A model generated the notes under the pieces. The model ran no database searches. It was given only the letters and a program-made list of their open reading frames with translations, and was not told where the DNA came from. Both the position numbers and the translations under genes were made by a program. From Symbiodinium natans (Eukaryota; Sar; Dinophyceae; Suessiales; Symbiodiniaceae), in NCBI GenBank assembly GCA_905221605.1, contig CAJNDS010002483.1:289722-353721 (forward strand): 64,000 bases of DNA. Direction: 5' to 3'. Each line of letters begins with the position of its first letter. Positions within the stretch are counted from its first letter, which is position 1. Shown here piece by piece: positions 52,141 to 62,892 of this stretch.

Positions 52141-52700
52141 CCCCCCGCCACCATAAAGAGACCAAACCAGGCACCTCGCGCAAGGCTGCGCCGAGCCGCC
52201 GCACCTCCGGAAGGGCAGCGAGCTTTTTTTGGGGTTAGGGATTAGGGTTTAGGGTTTATGGGGCTTACAGATGGGGGGAGATTTTGGGTTTTGGGGTGTG
52301 AGGATTCGGGGCTGGAAGCAAAGTGTGGGGACACAGATGAGCTTGGGATTAAAAATAACAAAATATGGATACCACTGACACACACCACCCCCCGCCTCCT
52401 CCCCCCCCCAAGGCGTGCGGCTTCACACAAAACACCCAAAGTGCCTGAGGTCCTAAAAGCCCCCCAGCCTCTGAAACCCCCCCTCCCCGCTAAACCAAGC
52501 AAGAGGGACAACTCATCCCTGAACCCTGACTCCACTAAACTTTAAACCCTGAACCCCAAACCCTAAACCCTAAATTCACCCTAACCCTAAACCCTAAGCC
52601 CGAGCCATAGAGCCTACACCCTAAACCCAAGCCCCAACCCCTAAGCCCCAGCCCCTAAACCCGAGCCCTAAACCCTAAACCCGATCCCAAACCCCAAAAA
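52141..52700. other. Unique island and degenerate telomere words
   Basis: Two overlapping opposite frames of about 95 codons (52,242-52,545) show no domain and are not called. CCCTAAA-like words follow from 52,540. Confidence 0.45.
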
Positions 52701-52705
52701 CCTAC

Positions 52706-52788
52706 CTCAACCCGTGTCCCAAGATCCGGTCCTCGGCCAGGTAGCGGCGCTTCTGGCCGCCGGCCAAGGCGACACCGAAGAGGGCGCC
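52706..52788 (-). other. Exon-like island with GTAGGT donor
   Basis: On the minus strand the island follows CCGCCAG and is followed by GTAGGT. Its 83 bases read GALFGVALAGGQKRRYLAE and eight more codons plus two bases. It has hydrophobic then basic composition, with no stop. One of the best single-island candidates for a host exon. Protein not recognised. Confidence 0.4.
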
Positions 52789-52814
52789 CTGGCGGGTTCC
52801 CCTACCTAGAGGCT

Positions 52815-53355
52815 AGGGTTTGGGGTTTAGGGTTTAGGGTTAGGGTTTTGGGTTTGGGGTTTAGGGTTTAGGGTTTAGGGAAGAAAGAGGGTTTGGGGTT
52901 TTGGGTTTTGGGGTTTGGGTTTAGGGAGGCTGGGGCTTAGGGCTTAGGGCTTCGGGCTTCGGGCTTCGGGCTTCGGGCTTCGGGCTTCAGGCTTCGGGCT
53001 TCGGGCTTCGGGCTTCGGGCTTCGGTTGGCTGAGGGCTGAGGGCTGAGGGCTGAGGGCTGAAGGCTGAGGGCTGAGGGCTGAGGGCTGAGGGCTGAGGGC
53101 TGAGGGCTGAGGGCTTCGGGCTTAGGGCTTCGGGCTTAGGGCTTAGGGCTTGGGGCTTGGGGCTTAGGGCTTTAGGGCTTCGGGCTTGGGGCTTAGGGCT
53201 TAGGGCTTAGGGCTTAGGGCTTAGGGCTTAGGGCTTAGGGCTTAGGGCTCAGGGGCCTAGGGCCTAGGGCTTAGGGCTTAGGGCTTAGGGCTTAGGGCTT
53301 AGGGTTTAGGGTTTAGGGTTTAGGGTTTAGGGTTTAGGGTTTAGGGTTTAGGGTG
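52815..53355. repeat. Homogenised heptamer-variant blocks
   Basis: After TTTGGGG/TTTAGGG words, consecutive homogeneous blocks: CTTCGGG (about 52,945-53,028), CTGAGGG (53,030-53,112), CTTAGGG with CTTGGGG (53,115-53,300), then TTTAGGG to 53,352. Confidence 0.95.
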
Positions 53356-53599
53356 TCTCAATGAGTGGGCGCGCTGGTGCTGAAAGCACCCAGGCGCGTG
53401 CCCCGACGTGCATAAGCCCACCCCCGCTGGCGCTCCACCCTCGCCTTAACCTTTACGGGTTTAGGGTTCTTTTGAACTCTGATCGTGCTTTTGTGATTTT
53501 TCTTTTGTCTATTGGTTGGGTTTAGAAGCTTGGCATCGATGCAGACTACCCTGAAGGTCGCAGCCCTTAGGCATTGCAAGGGAGATGTCTATCAGTCGA

Positions 53600-54670
53600 G
53601 GGCTGCTGGGGGAGCCAAAAGTTAAAGGTTTGGGCTTGGGGCTGGCTGCCGCCTTCGCCCTCGGCGATGCTGCGTGCTGGGTGGGGATTTGGAGAACTTG
53701 CTTGGAAGGGCGTGAAATCAGAGGTTTGGGCTTTCGCCATGCTGATGCTGCATCTTTTGTTATTTTCGTCTTTTCTAATGTTGGGCTTAGATGTCCATCA
53801 TTCGAGGGCTTCTGGGAGGGCCAGAAAGTCAGAGGTTTGGGATTGGGTTGGCTGCCACCTTCGGTTGGGATGGGCGGTTGCTGCATGCTGCATCTGGAAG
53901 GCCTTGTGAGTCTTTCTAAAAGCGCCAAGGGGCCTCAACCCTGCAAGGCCTGCTATTCAGGCGGGTTCACGCAGGGGCGGGGGCCTCCTAGGCAGAAACC
54001 CGCTTGGGGCTGGCTGCCACCTTCGCCCTTGAATGCTGCGTCCTGGTTGGGGATCTGGATCCTTGCAAGGTGCACTCCTACAGCCCACAATCCAGGGCCC
54101 TCCCAGGCAGGCTCTGAGGCAGGGCATCCCAGGCAAGCAGGGCCAAACAGGGCAGGCAGGGCTTTCCAGGCAGGGCAGGCCTGCTTTTCAGGCAAGGGAG
54201 GCGGCCTCGCAGGTAGGGGCCACAGTTTTCCAGTAATTCTTTGTGAGTGCAAAACCAAAAGGTTTGGGCTTGGGGCTGGCTGCCGCCTTCGCCCTTGCAT
54301 GCTGCGTCCTGGTTGGGGACCTGGATTCTTAGCCAAGGCTTGCTTTTCAGGAGGAGGGGTTTCAAGGCAAAGGGCGGGGTCAGGGTCAGGGTCAGCCAGT
54401 AGCAGGCGCCTGATTGAGGAAAATTGATGGGCCGCCTGCCTGAACCGGGTCTGGGAGCCTCTGGTCCAGGAAACGCGACGACGGGCGGAGGCGAGGCTCC
54501 TCTGGGAGAGGCTTGGGAGACCTCTCAAAAGCAGCTAGGGCGACCTGATGCCGGGTCCACCGTGCAGCCCGCAGCTGCCTGCGGGACTGGAGCTCCGTCG
54601 CCCGCCTCTGGCTCCGGAGCGACCTCGCCTGCCGGCTTCGGTGCGTTCGCCCTGCTCGACGGCCCCGGGC
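53600..54670. repeat. GC-rich region with diverged dispersed repeats
   Basis: A phrase like GCTTGGGGCTGGCTGCCGCC followed by TTCGCCCTT...GCTGCGTCCTGGTTGGGGA recurs near 53,632, 54,003 and 54,268, with a weaker copy near 53,840. A GGCAGG-rich stretch lies at 54,100-54,215. Long overlapping frames on both strands (up to 280 codons) follow from high GC and repeats. I see no domain and call no gene. Confidence 0.65.
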
Positions 54671-54672
54671 TC

Positions 54673-55430
54673 ACTCAGGGTTTAGGGTTTAGGGTTTAGG
54701 GTTTAGGGTTTAGGGTTTAGGGTTTAGGGTTTAGGGTTTAGGGTTTAGGGTTTAGGGTTTAGGGTTTAGGGTTTAGGGTTTAGGGTTTAAGGTTTAGGGT
54801 TTAGGGAGGCTTGGGCTTAGGGCTTAGGGTTTGGGGTTTAGGGTTTCGGGGCTAGGGTTTAGGGGTAAGGGTTTGAGGGTTTTTGGGGTTTGGGGTTTCG
54901 GGGTTTAGGATTTAGGGGTTTAGGGTTTTGGGGCTTAGGGCTTTTGGGTTTAGGGTTTGGGTGTAGGGTTTAAGGGTTTCGGAAGGCTCCCTTACCTAGA
55001 AGCTTAGGGCCTAGGGTTCAGGGTTTGGGGTTTAGAGTTTAGGGCTTAGGGTTTGGGATTTAGGGTTGGGGTTCGGGATTAGGGTTTACAGACACCCGCG
55101 GGGCTTAGGACTCAGGGGGTTTAGGGTTAGGATATGGATGGAGATGTATCACGCTCCGGAATTTAGGGCTTAGGGTTTAGGGCTTTAGGTTTAGGGTTTA
55201 GGGTTTGGGGTTTAGGGTTTAGGGAGAGAACCTGGGATTTTCGAACTTGCTAAATTTCTGGGGGGAGTCTAGGGCTGCACCGCTTTTGAAAGGGCTTGGG
55301 GTTTAAGGTCGACTGCGCTCAGGGTGTAGGGTTTCAGGTTGAAGGTTTAGGGTTTGGGGTTTAGGGTTTAGGGTTGAGGGTTTAGGGTTTAGGGTTTAGG
55401 GACGGACTAACTCCCAAGTTCGGGATGTAT
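54673..55430. repeat. TTTAGGG tract and degenerate variants
   Basis: Regular TTTAGGG at 54,678-54,800, then TTTGGGG/TTTCGGG-type degenerate text to about 55,400. Confidence 0.9.
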
Positions 55431-55722
55431 GTCTGTCTCTCTACTCCCTAAACCCAAAAAACCGCAACCAGCCGGCCTCAATGGCTTTAGCGATGGCTGT
55501 GGCCTCCTCCTCCCCCTTCTTTGGCAAACCTGTTTGGGACTTGGTGCTTAGGGTTTGGGCCGTAAAGCACCCTAAACCCTAAAACCTAAACCCTAAGCCC
55601 TAAGCCCTAAACCCTAAACCCACAATAACGTCCAACCCTCTGGTGCGGATGGTACCTGAACCCCAAAGTAACCCTAAATCCCACATATGATATGGGTATT
55701 TCCCAAGATAGGGGGACCCCCT

Positions 55723-56295
55723 TTATACCCCAAAGAGAATAGAATCCCTAAAAGGGACCCCCGAGAAGGGTACCCCTTTCTCGGAAACCCCATGTAAATC
55801 CCTCACTGACTGGGTGTGCAACAAGTACAGCAAGCACAGGATCCTTTCATGACTTAGGGACTTTGCGTCTATGTCTGCCCCATTCTTCAAGGTTTCAATC
55901 GGCGACACAGACATGCACTTGGCGCGGTTGAGGTCTTGGACCCGTAGAAATTTTCCTGACAGGTGCCTCACGCGGCCAAAGCCCACGCGGGCGAGCAGCC
56001 CTCTTGCTGCAGAGCTGTCAAGACACGTGTGTCGTTCGATCTCTTCATCCAAGATGAATTTCAGCGCAGAATGCACGTATATCAGGTCACACATTCCTGA
56101 CACGTACGCATTGAACTCTGACCCGCATGAAGAAAGGCTCAGACTCTTCTGGGTTCGGGACGATGTCGCCAGAACATGCTCGTTCAAACATATGACACTG
56201 GCCGACACCGAACGCCTCGTCGCTCGATCCCCCCACCAGTCAGCGGTCGGTGAATCGCTCAAGAACATCGTTCCCTTCTGCAGATTGTGCAACAA
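55723..56295 (-). pseudogene. Orphan Ty1/copia-type RNase H fragment
   Basis: A 190-codon minus frame matches retrotransposon RNase H. The four carboxylates are visible: D in TADWWGDRATRRS, E in SLSSCGSEFNAYVSG, D in CLDSSAARGLLARVGFG, D in GADIDAKSL, as is the RHLSGK signature. The diagnostic part is about 55,830-56,285. No reverse transcriptase or LTR adjoins, so it is a fragment. It differs in sequence from the RNase H of the intact element at 28.3 kb, so it comes from another family. The 12-bp direct repeat TGTGCAACAAGT flanks it (55,815-55,826 and 56,286-56,297). Confidence 0.8.
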
Positions 56296-56339
56296 GTCCT
56301 ACACCCTTATCAAGCTTATGGAACCCCACATGGTCCCTT

Positions 56340-57790
56340 AGTATGGGCCCTTGGGGACCCCTAATTTACCCCTTATATCCCTATACAGCCCAATGGCCCA
56401 TACATCAGAACCCTTTAAAGAAGGCAAGACCATATTCTTGAAACTACCCTCAGAAATATGCAATAGAAGACCCAAAACCTTCCAGATATCAAACCCGAAG
56501 CCCCAAAACCCTAATCCCACCCTATAGGCCCCAACCCTAAACCCTAAACTCTGGAAACCCTAAACCCTACAGACCCTTAACCCCAAACCCTCACTCACAG
56601 GAAACTCTCAGAAACGGGCCTGGCGCTGCTAGGGCCTTGCAAGGCACCGTCACAGTTGCACGCGGAGTGGGCAGTAGAAGTTTGGGTTTCGGGCCTGTAG
56701 GGCCTGTGATTAGGGTTTAGGGTTTAGGGTTTAGGGTTTAGGGCTTAGGGCTTAGGGTTTAGGGTTTAGGGTTTAGGGTTTAGGGCTTATATAGGGTTTA
56801 GGGTTTAGGGTTTAGGGTCTCTAGGGTTTACAGGGTCTTTTTGGGCGTCTGCAGGGTCTCTAGAGGGTCGTCTATAGGGCCTACAGGGTCCATCGGGTTT
56901 AGGGTCTAGGCCTTTAGGGCTCTTGGCCCAAAAAGCCCCCTAAACCCTGAACAGCTACAATCCCGAGCCCAGAATGTCTAAAACCTTGATCACCTGGCGT
57001 AAGCAGAGAACAAAGCAAGGACAAATTGAGCAAGTAAGCCCGAGCCCTAAACCCTAAAACCCTGTGGGGACGGTGCTGACATTCAGCATGTTCGGAATTT
57101 CTGGAAAACCCTAAGGCCTCAGCCCTGAACCCTAAACCCCAAACCCTAAACCCTGAACCCTAGATGCTAAACCCAAAACCCTAAACCCCAAACCCACAAC
57201 CCTAAACCCACAACCCCAAACCCTAAACCCTAAACCGTAAACCCTAAGGCTTCAGCCCCTAAACCCCAAACCCCAAACCCCAAACCCCAAACCCCAAACC
57301 TCAAACCCCAAACCCCAAACCCCAAACCCCAAACCCTAAACCCCAAACCCCGAACCCCTAACCCCAAACCCCGAACCCCTAAAGCCCAAAGCAACCGCGC
57401 CTCGCTGGCGGCTCGCTTGAGCAGCTGCAAGGCCGACTCCTCAGGAGTGGACTTTGGTGGGCCTTGCGGCCTTGCCGATAGCCCTAAACCCTAAACCCTC
57501 AACCCTCAACCCCAAACCCTAAACCTTAAACCCTAAACCCTAAACCCTAAACCCTAAACCCTGTAGCCCTAAACCCTAAACGCTAAACCCGCAATCCAGG
57601 AGGCCTGGGGCCGTCTGGGGTTGAGGGTTTGGGCTTAAGGGTTCAGGATGCCCAGAGGTGGCAACAAGATAGGGTTTAGGGTTTAGGGTTTAGGGTTTAG
57701 GGTTTAGGATTTAGGGTTTAGGGTTTAGGGTTTAGGGTTTAGGGCTTAGGGCTTAGGGTTTAGAGTTTAGGGTAGGTTTCGCCCAACATC
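56340..57790. repeat. Diverged repeat and telomere-type tracts
   Basis: 56,340-56,450 resembles, on the opposite strand, part of the R1 family at 61,231-61,330 (GGTTCTGATGTATGGG phrase). TTTAGGG at 56,709-56,820; CCCCAAA homogeneous at 57,255-57,350; CCCTAAA at 57,480-57,590; TTTAGGG at 57,668-57,775. Confidence 0.75.
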
Positions 57791-57795
57791 ACAGG

Positions 57796-57921
57796 GCCTT
57801 CTCTGCACCTTGTGAAGGTGCTTCTTCTGTACAGCGCTTGTTCCACACCCTCTCGGAAAGCTACGCGGAACACGCCTTCGGGGCCCGGCACATCTCTGAC
57901 TTCACTTTTTCAGGGTTGTAG
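57796..57921 (+). other. Exon-like island
   Basis: After ATCACAGG a plus frame of 41 codons runs to TAG. It contains VQRLFHTLSESYAEHAFGA, with balanced composition. Other frames of the same strand are also open. Not recognised. Confidence 0.25.
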
Positions 57922-58063
57922 GGTTTAGGCTGGGCTTAGGGTGTAGAGCTTAGGGCCGCTACGATATTGGGACCCTGGTGTGTTCCCGGCATTTCCCAAC
58001 GTGGGGTGAGCCGCGCGGCAAGATCTGTACACAATCCTGGCCAACCGGGCCCGGCCCTCTTAC

Positions 58064-58102
58064 GGAAGTTGCAGGCCCGAGGCGTTGAGATCCAAAACTT
58101 CA
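58064..58102 (-). other. Exon-like island with GTAAGAG donor
   Basis: On the minus strand it follows TTAAG and is followed by GTAAGAG, a near-consensus donor. It reads one base, EVLDLNASGLQL, two bases. An overlapping plus frame (57,954-58,088) is also open. Confidence 0.3.
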
Positions 58103-59330
58103 CTTAATTCAGCTCACGCACCGTCCACATGGATCCCGCAGCACAGCGACCTCAGCCAACAAGAACTACACCCTAAACCCTAAACCCTAAACCCCTAAAC
58201 CCTAAACCCTAAAACCCTGAACCCTAAACCCTAAACCCTAAAGCTCAAGACCTCAAGAACGCCCTGAAACATAAACTCGGATGGCCCTTAAAAACCCTCT
58301 GAAAACTATTCGTAAATGTCCTTCTAAGCCCCCAAAGGGAAAATATGAGATGTCCCAAGGGCCTACCTAGCCCTAAACCCTAAAACCTAAACCCTAAACC
58401 CTAAATCCAACACCCCAAACCCCCAACCCCAAAGCCTAGCCCCAACGAAACCTGAGACCCCAGCTGTGGGCTCCCAGAATGTTAAGGGGGCATAAGGGGT
58501 ATAGGGGCTTAAGGGGGTTTAGGGTTTAGGGTTTAGGGTTTAGGGTTTAGGGTTTAGGGTTTAGGGTTTAGGGTTTAGGGTTTAGGGTTTAGGGTTTAGG
58601 GTTTAGGGTTTAGGGTTTAGGGTTTAGGGTTTAGGGTTTAGCGTTAGGGCTTAGGGGCTCTGGAAGCTTTGGGGCTCACGGCTTCTTCGAGGTCATACCA
58701 AGGTTCATGGGTTTCCCTACTTATCCACTCTCTACAGGATTTAGGGTTTAGGGTTTAGGGCTGAGGGTTTAGGGTTCAGGGCGTCTCGCCGCGCAGCAGC
58801 AGTAAGTACCATGTGTAAATGGCGCCCCAACACACCCAGGGGGTGTGGGGGGGGAGGCGGCATGTCACGCGAAGGCACTTGTATTCAATGTAGCCCAACA
58901 ATTTTCATTGGTGTTGGTTTCTTTTTCCCCGCCCGCTGTGAGCTTTCACAGGCCACCACCCAAACCACTGCCTTTTAGGGTTTAGGGCTGTCGCCCTCAA
59001 TTCCCACCATTGCTTTCCCTACAAAGGTGTGGTGAAGGTAGCCGGGCGGGGGATCAGGTAACAGGGCTCAGGTGGTTAGGGGGGGGCGGGGTCAGGGATT
59101 TAGCCAGGCGAGGGGTGGGGGGGGGGGCGTCAGGCGTAAAGGTGTGTCTGGCTGCCGGGTATAATTCTGGGTCCAGGCACCCTAGTGGGTACGGCCCAAG
59201 TGGGAATTTAGGGTTTAGGGTTTCGGTTCATTATGAGGGGACCCGTAACCTAGTGGGCTAGTATGGAGGCGGAAGGGTAGAAAACAAGGGGAGGTCTTGG
59301 GGGCTCTAAGGGTCTCAAAGCCTTTCTTCG
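58103..59330. repeat. Telomere tracts and unique DNA
   Basis: CCCTAAA at 58,168-58,245 and a long regular TTTAGGG array at 58,515-58,640. 58,680-59,330 is unique, G-rich in places (59,070-59,130), with no recognised gene. Confidence 0.75.
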
Positions 59331-60180
59331 CTGAACAATGGGGGGGCCAAACGGGTCAGACGGGTCAAAACGCCAAATTCGTGCTGAACAAAGGGGGGCC
59401 AATTGGGTCAGACGGGTCAACACGCCAAATTCGTGCCGAACAGTGGGGGGCCAAAGTCAGATGGGTCAAAACGCCAAATTTGTGCTGAACAATGGGGGGC
59501 CAAATGGGTCAGACGGGTCAAAACGCCAAATTCGTGCTGAAGAATGGGGGGGGCAAATGGGTCAGACGGGTCAACACGCCAAATTCGTGCTGAACAATGC
59601 GGGGGCCAAACGGGTTAGACGGGTCAAAACGCCAAATTCGTGCTGAACAATGGGGGGCCACATGGGTCAGACGGGTCAAAACGCCAAACTCGTGCTGAAC
59701 AATGGGGGGAAATGTGTCAGACGGGTCAAAACGCCAAATTTGTGCTGAACAATGGGGGGCCAAATGGGTCAGACGGGTCAAAACGCCAAATTCGTGCTGA
59801 ACAATGGGGGGGGCAAATGGGTCAGACGGGTCAAAACTCCAAATTCGTGCTGAACAATGCGGGGGCCAAACGGGTTAGACGGGTCAAAACGCCAAATTCG
59901 TGCTGAACAATGGGGGGCCAAATGGGTCAGACGGGTCAAAACGCCAAACTCGTGCTGAACAATGGGGGGGGGCCAAACGGGTTGAACCATGAGGGGGGGG
60001 CAAACGGGTCAGACGGGTCAAAACGCCAATTCGTGCTGAACAATGGGGGGCCAAATGGGTCAGACGGGTCAATGCGCCAAATTCGTGCTGAACAATGGCG
60101 GGGGCCAACGGGTCAGACGGGTCAAAACGCCAAATTCGTGCTGAACAATGGGGGTCCAAACGCCAAATTCGTGTTTAACA
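59331..60180. repeat. 52-bp satellite with 5-monomer higher-order repeat
   Basis: About 15-16 copies of a 49-53-bp unit. The phrase GTGCTGAAC recurs at 59381, 59433 (GTGCCGAAC), 59482, 59534, 59587, 59640, 59692, 59742, 59794, 59847, 59900, 59952, 60033, 60085 and 60138. Each unit carries GGGTCAGACGGGTCAAAACG. The spacing series 49-52-53-53-52 is followed by 50-52-53-53-52, and the marker variant AATGCGGGGGCCAAACGGGT occurs 260 bp apart. Because 52 is not a multiple of three, frames rotate. The open frames are artefacts. Confidence 0.95.
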
Positions 60181-60316
60181 TTTAGGGTGAAAGGGTAGAG
60201 AGGTTTAGGGTTTAGGGTTTAGAGTTTAGGGTTTGGGGTTTAGGGTTTAGGGTTTAGGGTTTAGTTTTTAGGGTTTAGGGTTTAGGGTTAGGGTTTTGGG
60301 TTTAGGGTAGCAGAAC

Positions 60317-60401
60317 CAGGGCAGAGTGGCTCGAATCCCAGGAGCACCTCCTCAGGCACTCCCTCCGCGCGGAGCACCTGATACAAGGTTGGGGTCTCGG
60401 G
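60317..60401 (-). other. Exon-like island
   Basis: On the minus strand it follows CAAAAG and is followed by GTTCTG. The 85 bases read PETPTLYQVLRAEGVPEEV and nine more codons plus one base. The plus strand also has a plausible frame, so the strand is uncertain. Confidence 0.33.
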
Positions 60402-60592
60402 CTTTTGGTAGAGTCCCTAAACCCTAAACCCTAAACCCTAAACCCTAAACCCTAAACCCTAAACCCTAAACCCTAAACCCTAAACCCGTTTTTACGGCTT
60501 AGGCATGACAGTGGGGCTTAGGGTTTTGGGTTTCGCCCTCCGTGAAGCTCAGCGCGGAAGAAGGAGTTATCAAGCCCGGGGTTCCTACTCAC

Positions 60593-60607
60593 CTTCGGGC
60601 TTGCGGC
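60593..60607 (-). other. Consensus splice-donor island
   Basis: Minus strand GCCGCAAGCCCGAAG is followed by GTGAGTAGG, a full consensus donor, and preceded by ATAG. The exon would be 15 bases, or would extend further upstream in an open frame. Confidence 0.28.
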
Positions 60608-60842
60608 CTATCCGGTAGAGGGTTTAGGGTTTAGGGTTTAGGGTTTAGGGTTTAGGGTTTAGGGTTTAGGGTTTAGGGTTTAGGGTTTAGGGTAGAGGGT
60701 TTAGGGTTTGGGGTTTGGGGTTTGGGGTTTAGGTCTGAGGGCTTAGGGTCTAGAATTTCGGGCTTAGGATTCTCAGGGCGAGGGCTTAGAGTTGAGGACG
60801 TAAGGACCTAAGGCAGTTCAGGGTTTTGGGCTTTTGGGGAGC

Positions 60843-60985
60843 TTAGATCCCCACAATATTTCGGGCTGGCTTTAGTAGGGGTTGCGGTCTCAGGATACTT
60901 TCAGATGTCAGATTTTGGGCGTCAGGGCTTGGTTGCAGGGCCAAGGCTTCGGGAAAACTAGGACTGGCGCGTTGAACCCACCGAG
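60843..60985 (-). other. Exon-like island with stop
   Basis: A minus frame, open from telomere-like DNA upstream, covers the island and ends in TAA at 60,843-60,845 (QNLTSESILRPQPLLKPARN). Possible terminal exon. Not recognised. Confidence 0.25.
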
Positions 60986-61108
60986 AGACTCGCAACCACC
61001 CTAAACCCTGAACCCTAATCTCCAAACCCTAAACCCTAAACCCTAAACCCAAACCCTAGACTAAGCCATGACCCCCGAAACCCTCAACTTCAGGCAGAGC
61101 CCAGGTAC

Positions 61109-61158
61109 CTCGAGAACAGGTTCCAGACCATCACCTTTGCGTCAAGCTCTGCTTGGGG
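61109..61158 (-). other. Exon-like island
   Basis: On the minus strand it follows TAAAAG and is followed by GTACCT. Fifty bases read PQAELDAKVMVWNLFS plus two bases. The plus strand is also open (AEPRYLENRFQTITF). Confidence 0.33.
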
Positions 61159-61230
61159 CTTTTAATGGTCTGAGGGTTTAGGGTTTAGGGTTTAGGGTTT
61201 TTGGTTTAGGGTTTAGGGTTCAGGGTTTAG

Positions 61231-61470
61231 GGTATATGAGCCCTTATGCCCTTAACATGGTCTTTAACCTCCTAGGGGTTCTGATGTATGGGTCCCTAAC
61301 TTGTATAGGGTATATAAGGGCTATATAAGGGGGCCCCCTTTCGAAACGGGTTAAGACTTGTACCCCTAAGGGTGTACCCCGGCCCCTCAATTTTCCCCGA
61401 ATATGGCCCTACATTACCATCCCCAAACCCAAAGGGTACCACCTTACTGGTCCAAGGTAGGGCCCCATGG
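61231..61470 (-). repeat. Dispersed repeat family R1, copy 2
   Basis: The minus strand shares ordered phrases with 43,905-44,036, and its other half with 56,340-56,450. Locally it has many GTATATAAGG/CCTTATATAG-type short inverted words. Non-coding. May be a decayed non-autonomous element. Confidence 0.55.
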
Positions 61471-61618
61471 GGGTTAGGGTTTAGGGTTTAACCTAAACCC
61501 TCAAGCCCTAAACCCTCAAGCCCTCAAGCCCTAAACCCTAAACCCTAAACCCTAAACCCTAAACCCTAAAGCCCTAAACCCTAAACCCTACACCCTCAAG
61601 CCCTAAATCCCGAAAAGC

Positions 61619-61687
61619 CCGTTCAGCGGAATCGAGACTTTGCCCATTAGGCACAGCCGGTGCATGAGGTCGGATCCAAGGTCAGGG
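61619..61687 (-). other. Exon-like island
   Basis: On the minus strand it follows GCAAG. 69 bases read one base, PDLGSDLMHRLCLMGKVSI and three more codons, two bases, then GC. Composition is protein-like. A GC-type donor would be needed. Confidence 0.32.
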
Positions 61688-61736
61688 CTTGCAGCTTGGG
61701 GTGTCTGGGAATTTCACTGCCAAGGTCCGGGGCCCT

Positions 61737-62190
61737 AGGGCTTAGGGTTTAGAGTTTAGAGTTTAGGGTTTAGGGTTTAGGGTTTGGGGTTTAGGGATGG
61801 TTTTGGGTTTTGGGATGGTTTAGAAGCTTACGGTCATTAGGGGTCTTCGGCGTTTAGGGTTAGGGCCCTTAGGGGTCTCAGGGTTTAGGGTTTTGGGAAT
61901 GCTCTTAATCTTAGGTTTCAGGGTTTATATAATTCATTGTTGAGGGCTGCCCCTTAGGGCGTCTCTGTCCTGCCTGACTAGCATGCGCCTGTTCTTGGGG
62001 CGGACCCTAAACCCCAAACCCCAAACCCTAGTCCATCCCTCAAAAACACTAAACCCCTTAAACCCCAAAACCCCCATCAACCCCGAAACCTTAAACCCTA
62101 AACCCCTAACCCCTAAACCCTAAACCCTAAACCCTAAACCCCTAAACCCCTAAACCCCTAAACCCTAAACCCTAAACCCCGAAACCCTAA
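61737..62190. repeat. TTTAGGG then CCCTAAA tracts
   Basis: Degenerate TTTAGGG text to about 61,920, a short island, then CCCTAAA/CCCCTAAA at 62,030-62,190. Confidence 0.8.
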
Positions 62191-62197
62191 ATTCCAC

Positions 62198-62249
62198 CAG
62201 AGCCGCCCAGGAGGACGGCCGCCACGTCCCGGAGCGACTCTGCCTCGGC
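62198..62249 (-). other. Exon-like island
   Basis: On the minus strand it follows GGAAG and is followed by GTGGAA. It reads AEAESLRDVAAVLLGG and the next residue plus one base: a helical, balanced composition. Confidence 0.35.
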
Positions 62250-62299
62250 CTTCCGGCAGTTTCAAGGCTTCGGCATCCGGGGGTTGAGGGTTTAGGGTT

Positions 62300-62690
62300 T
62301 AGGGTACCCCTAAACCCTAAACCCTTAAACCCTTAAACCCTTAAACCCTTGAACCCCTAAACCCTAAACCCTAAACCCTAAACCCTAAACCCTAAACCCT
62401 AAACCCTAAACAGTTTCGGCTCCGGGGCTCGCCGGCCTCGCCCAGGACGGGGCGAAGTTGCGCCGTGAGCCACTGGAGGGCCTCCGCCACCTCCTCCTGG
62501 GGGTTTGGGGTTTGGGGTTTGGGGTTTAGGGTTTAGGGTTTAGGGTTTAGGGTTTAGGGTTTAGGGTTTAGGGTTTAGGGTTTAGGGTTTAGGGTTTAGG
62601 GTTAGGGTTGAGGGTTGAGGGTTGAGGGTTGAGGGTTTGGGGTTTGGGGTTTGGGGTTGGGGGTTTGGGGTTTTGAGGGTTTAGGGGCAG
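62300..62690. repeat. CCCTAAA then TTTAGGG tracts
   Basis: CCCTTAAA and CCCTAAA at 62,308-62,410, an island, then TTTGGGG/TTTAGGG/TTGAGGG at 62,502-62,690. Confidence 0.9.
62411..62496 (-). other. Exon-like island
   Basis: On the minus strand it follows CCCCCAG and is open for 28 codons, EEVAEALQWLTAQLRPVLGE and on, then two bases before the telomere tract. One of the most protein-like islands (amphipathic helix). No clear GT donor at its end except one inside the flank (ACT-GTTTAG). Confidence 0.38.
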
Positions 62691-62892
62691 AAGAAGGATG
62701 CTAGAATTAGAACCTAAGCCCACTGACACCCCCCAAAACCCAAAAGGCCCCCCCAAGCCACGCACATCAAACCCTGGACGTCCAAGACCCTAGACCCCCA
62801 CCGAAATCTTTATCCCGGAACCTCTAACACCCGCAAGCTCAACTTCCTGAAGCCGTAAACCCTAAACCCTAAACCCCTTACCTCCCCCCCCC

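Larger units (their letters stand above)
60200..60735. repeat. TTTAGGG/CCCTAAA tracts
   Basis: TTTAGGG at 60,202-60,305, CCCTAAA at 60,417-60,486, TTTAGGG/TTTGGGG at 60,620-60,733, separated by two exon-like islands. Confidence 0.9.

Noticed and set aside
53509-54528. Frames of up to 280 codons on both strands
   Set aside because: GC-rich repeated DNA. Both strands are open, no domain, and the repeated phrase falls in different frames.
55871-56341. Plus-strand 156-codon frame
   Set aside because: Antisense shadow of the RNase H fragment, which has clear catalytic motifs on the minus strand.
59297-60185. Overlapping frames on both strands with repeated SDGSKRQIRAEQWG text
   Set aside because: The unit is about 52 bp, not a multiple of three, and all frames are open only because the monomer lacks stops.
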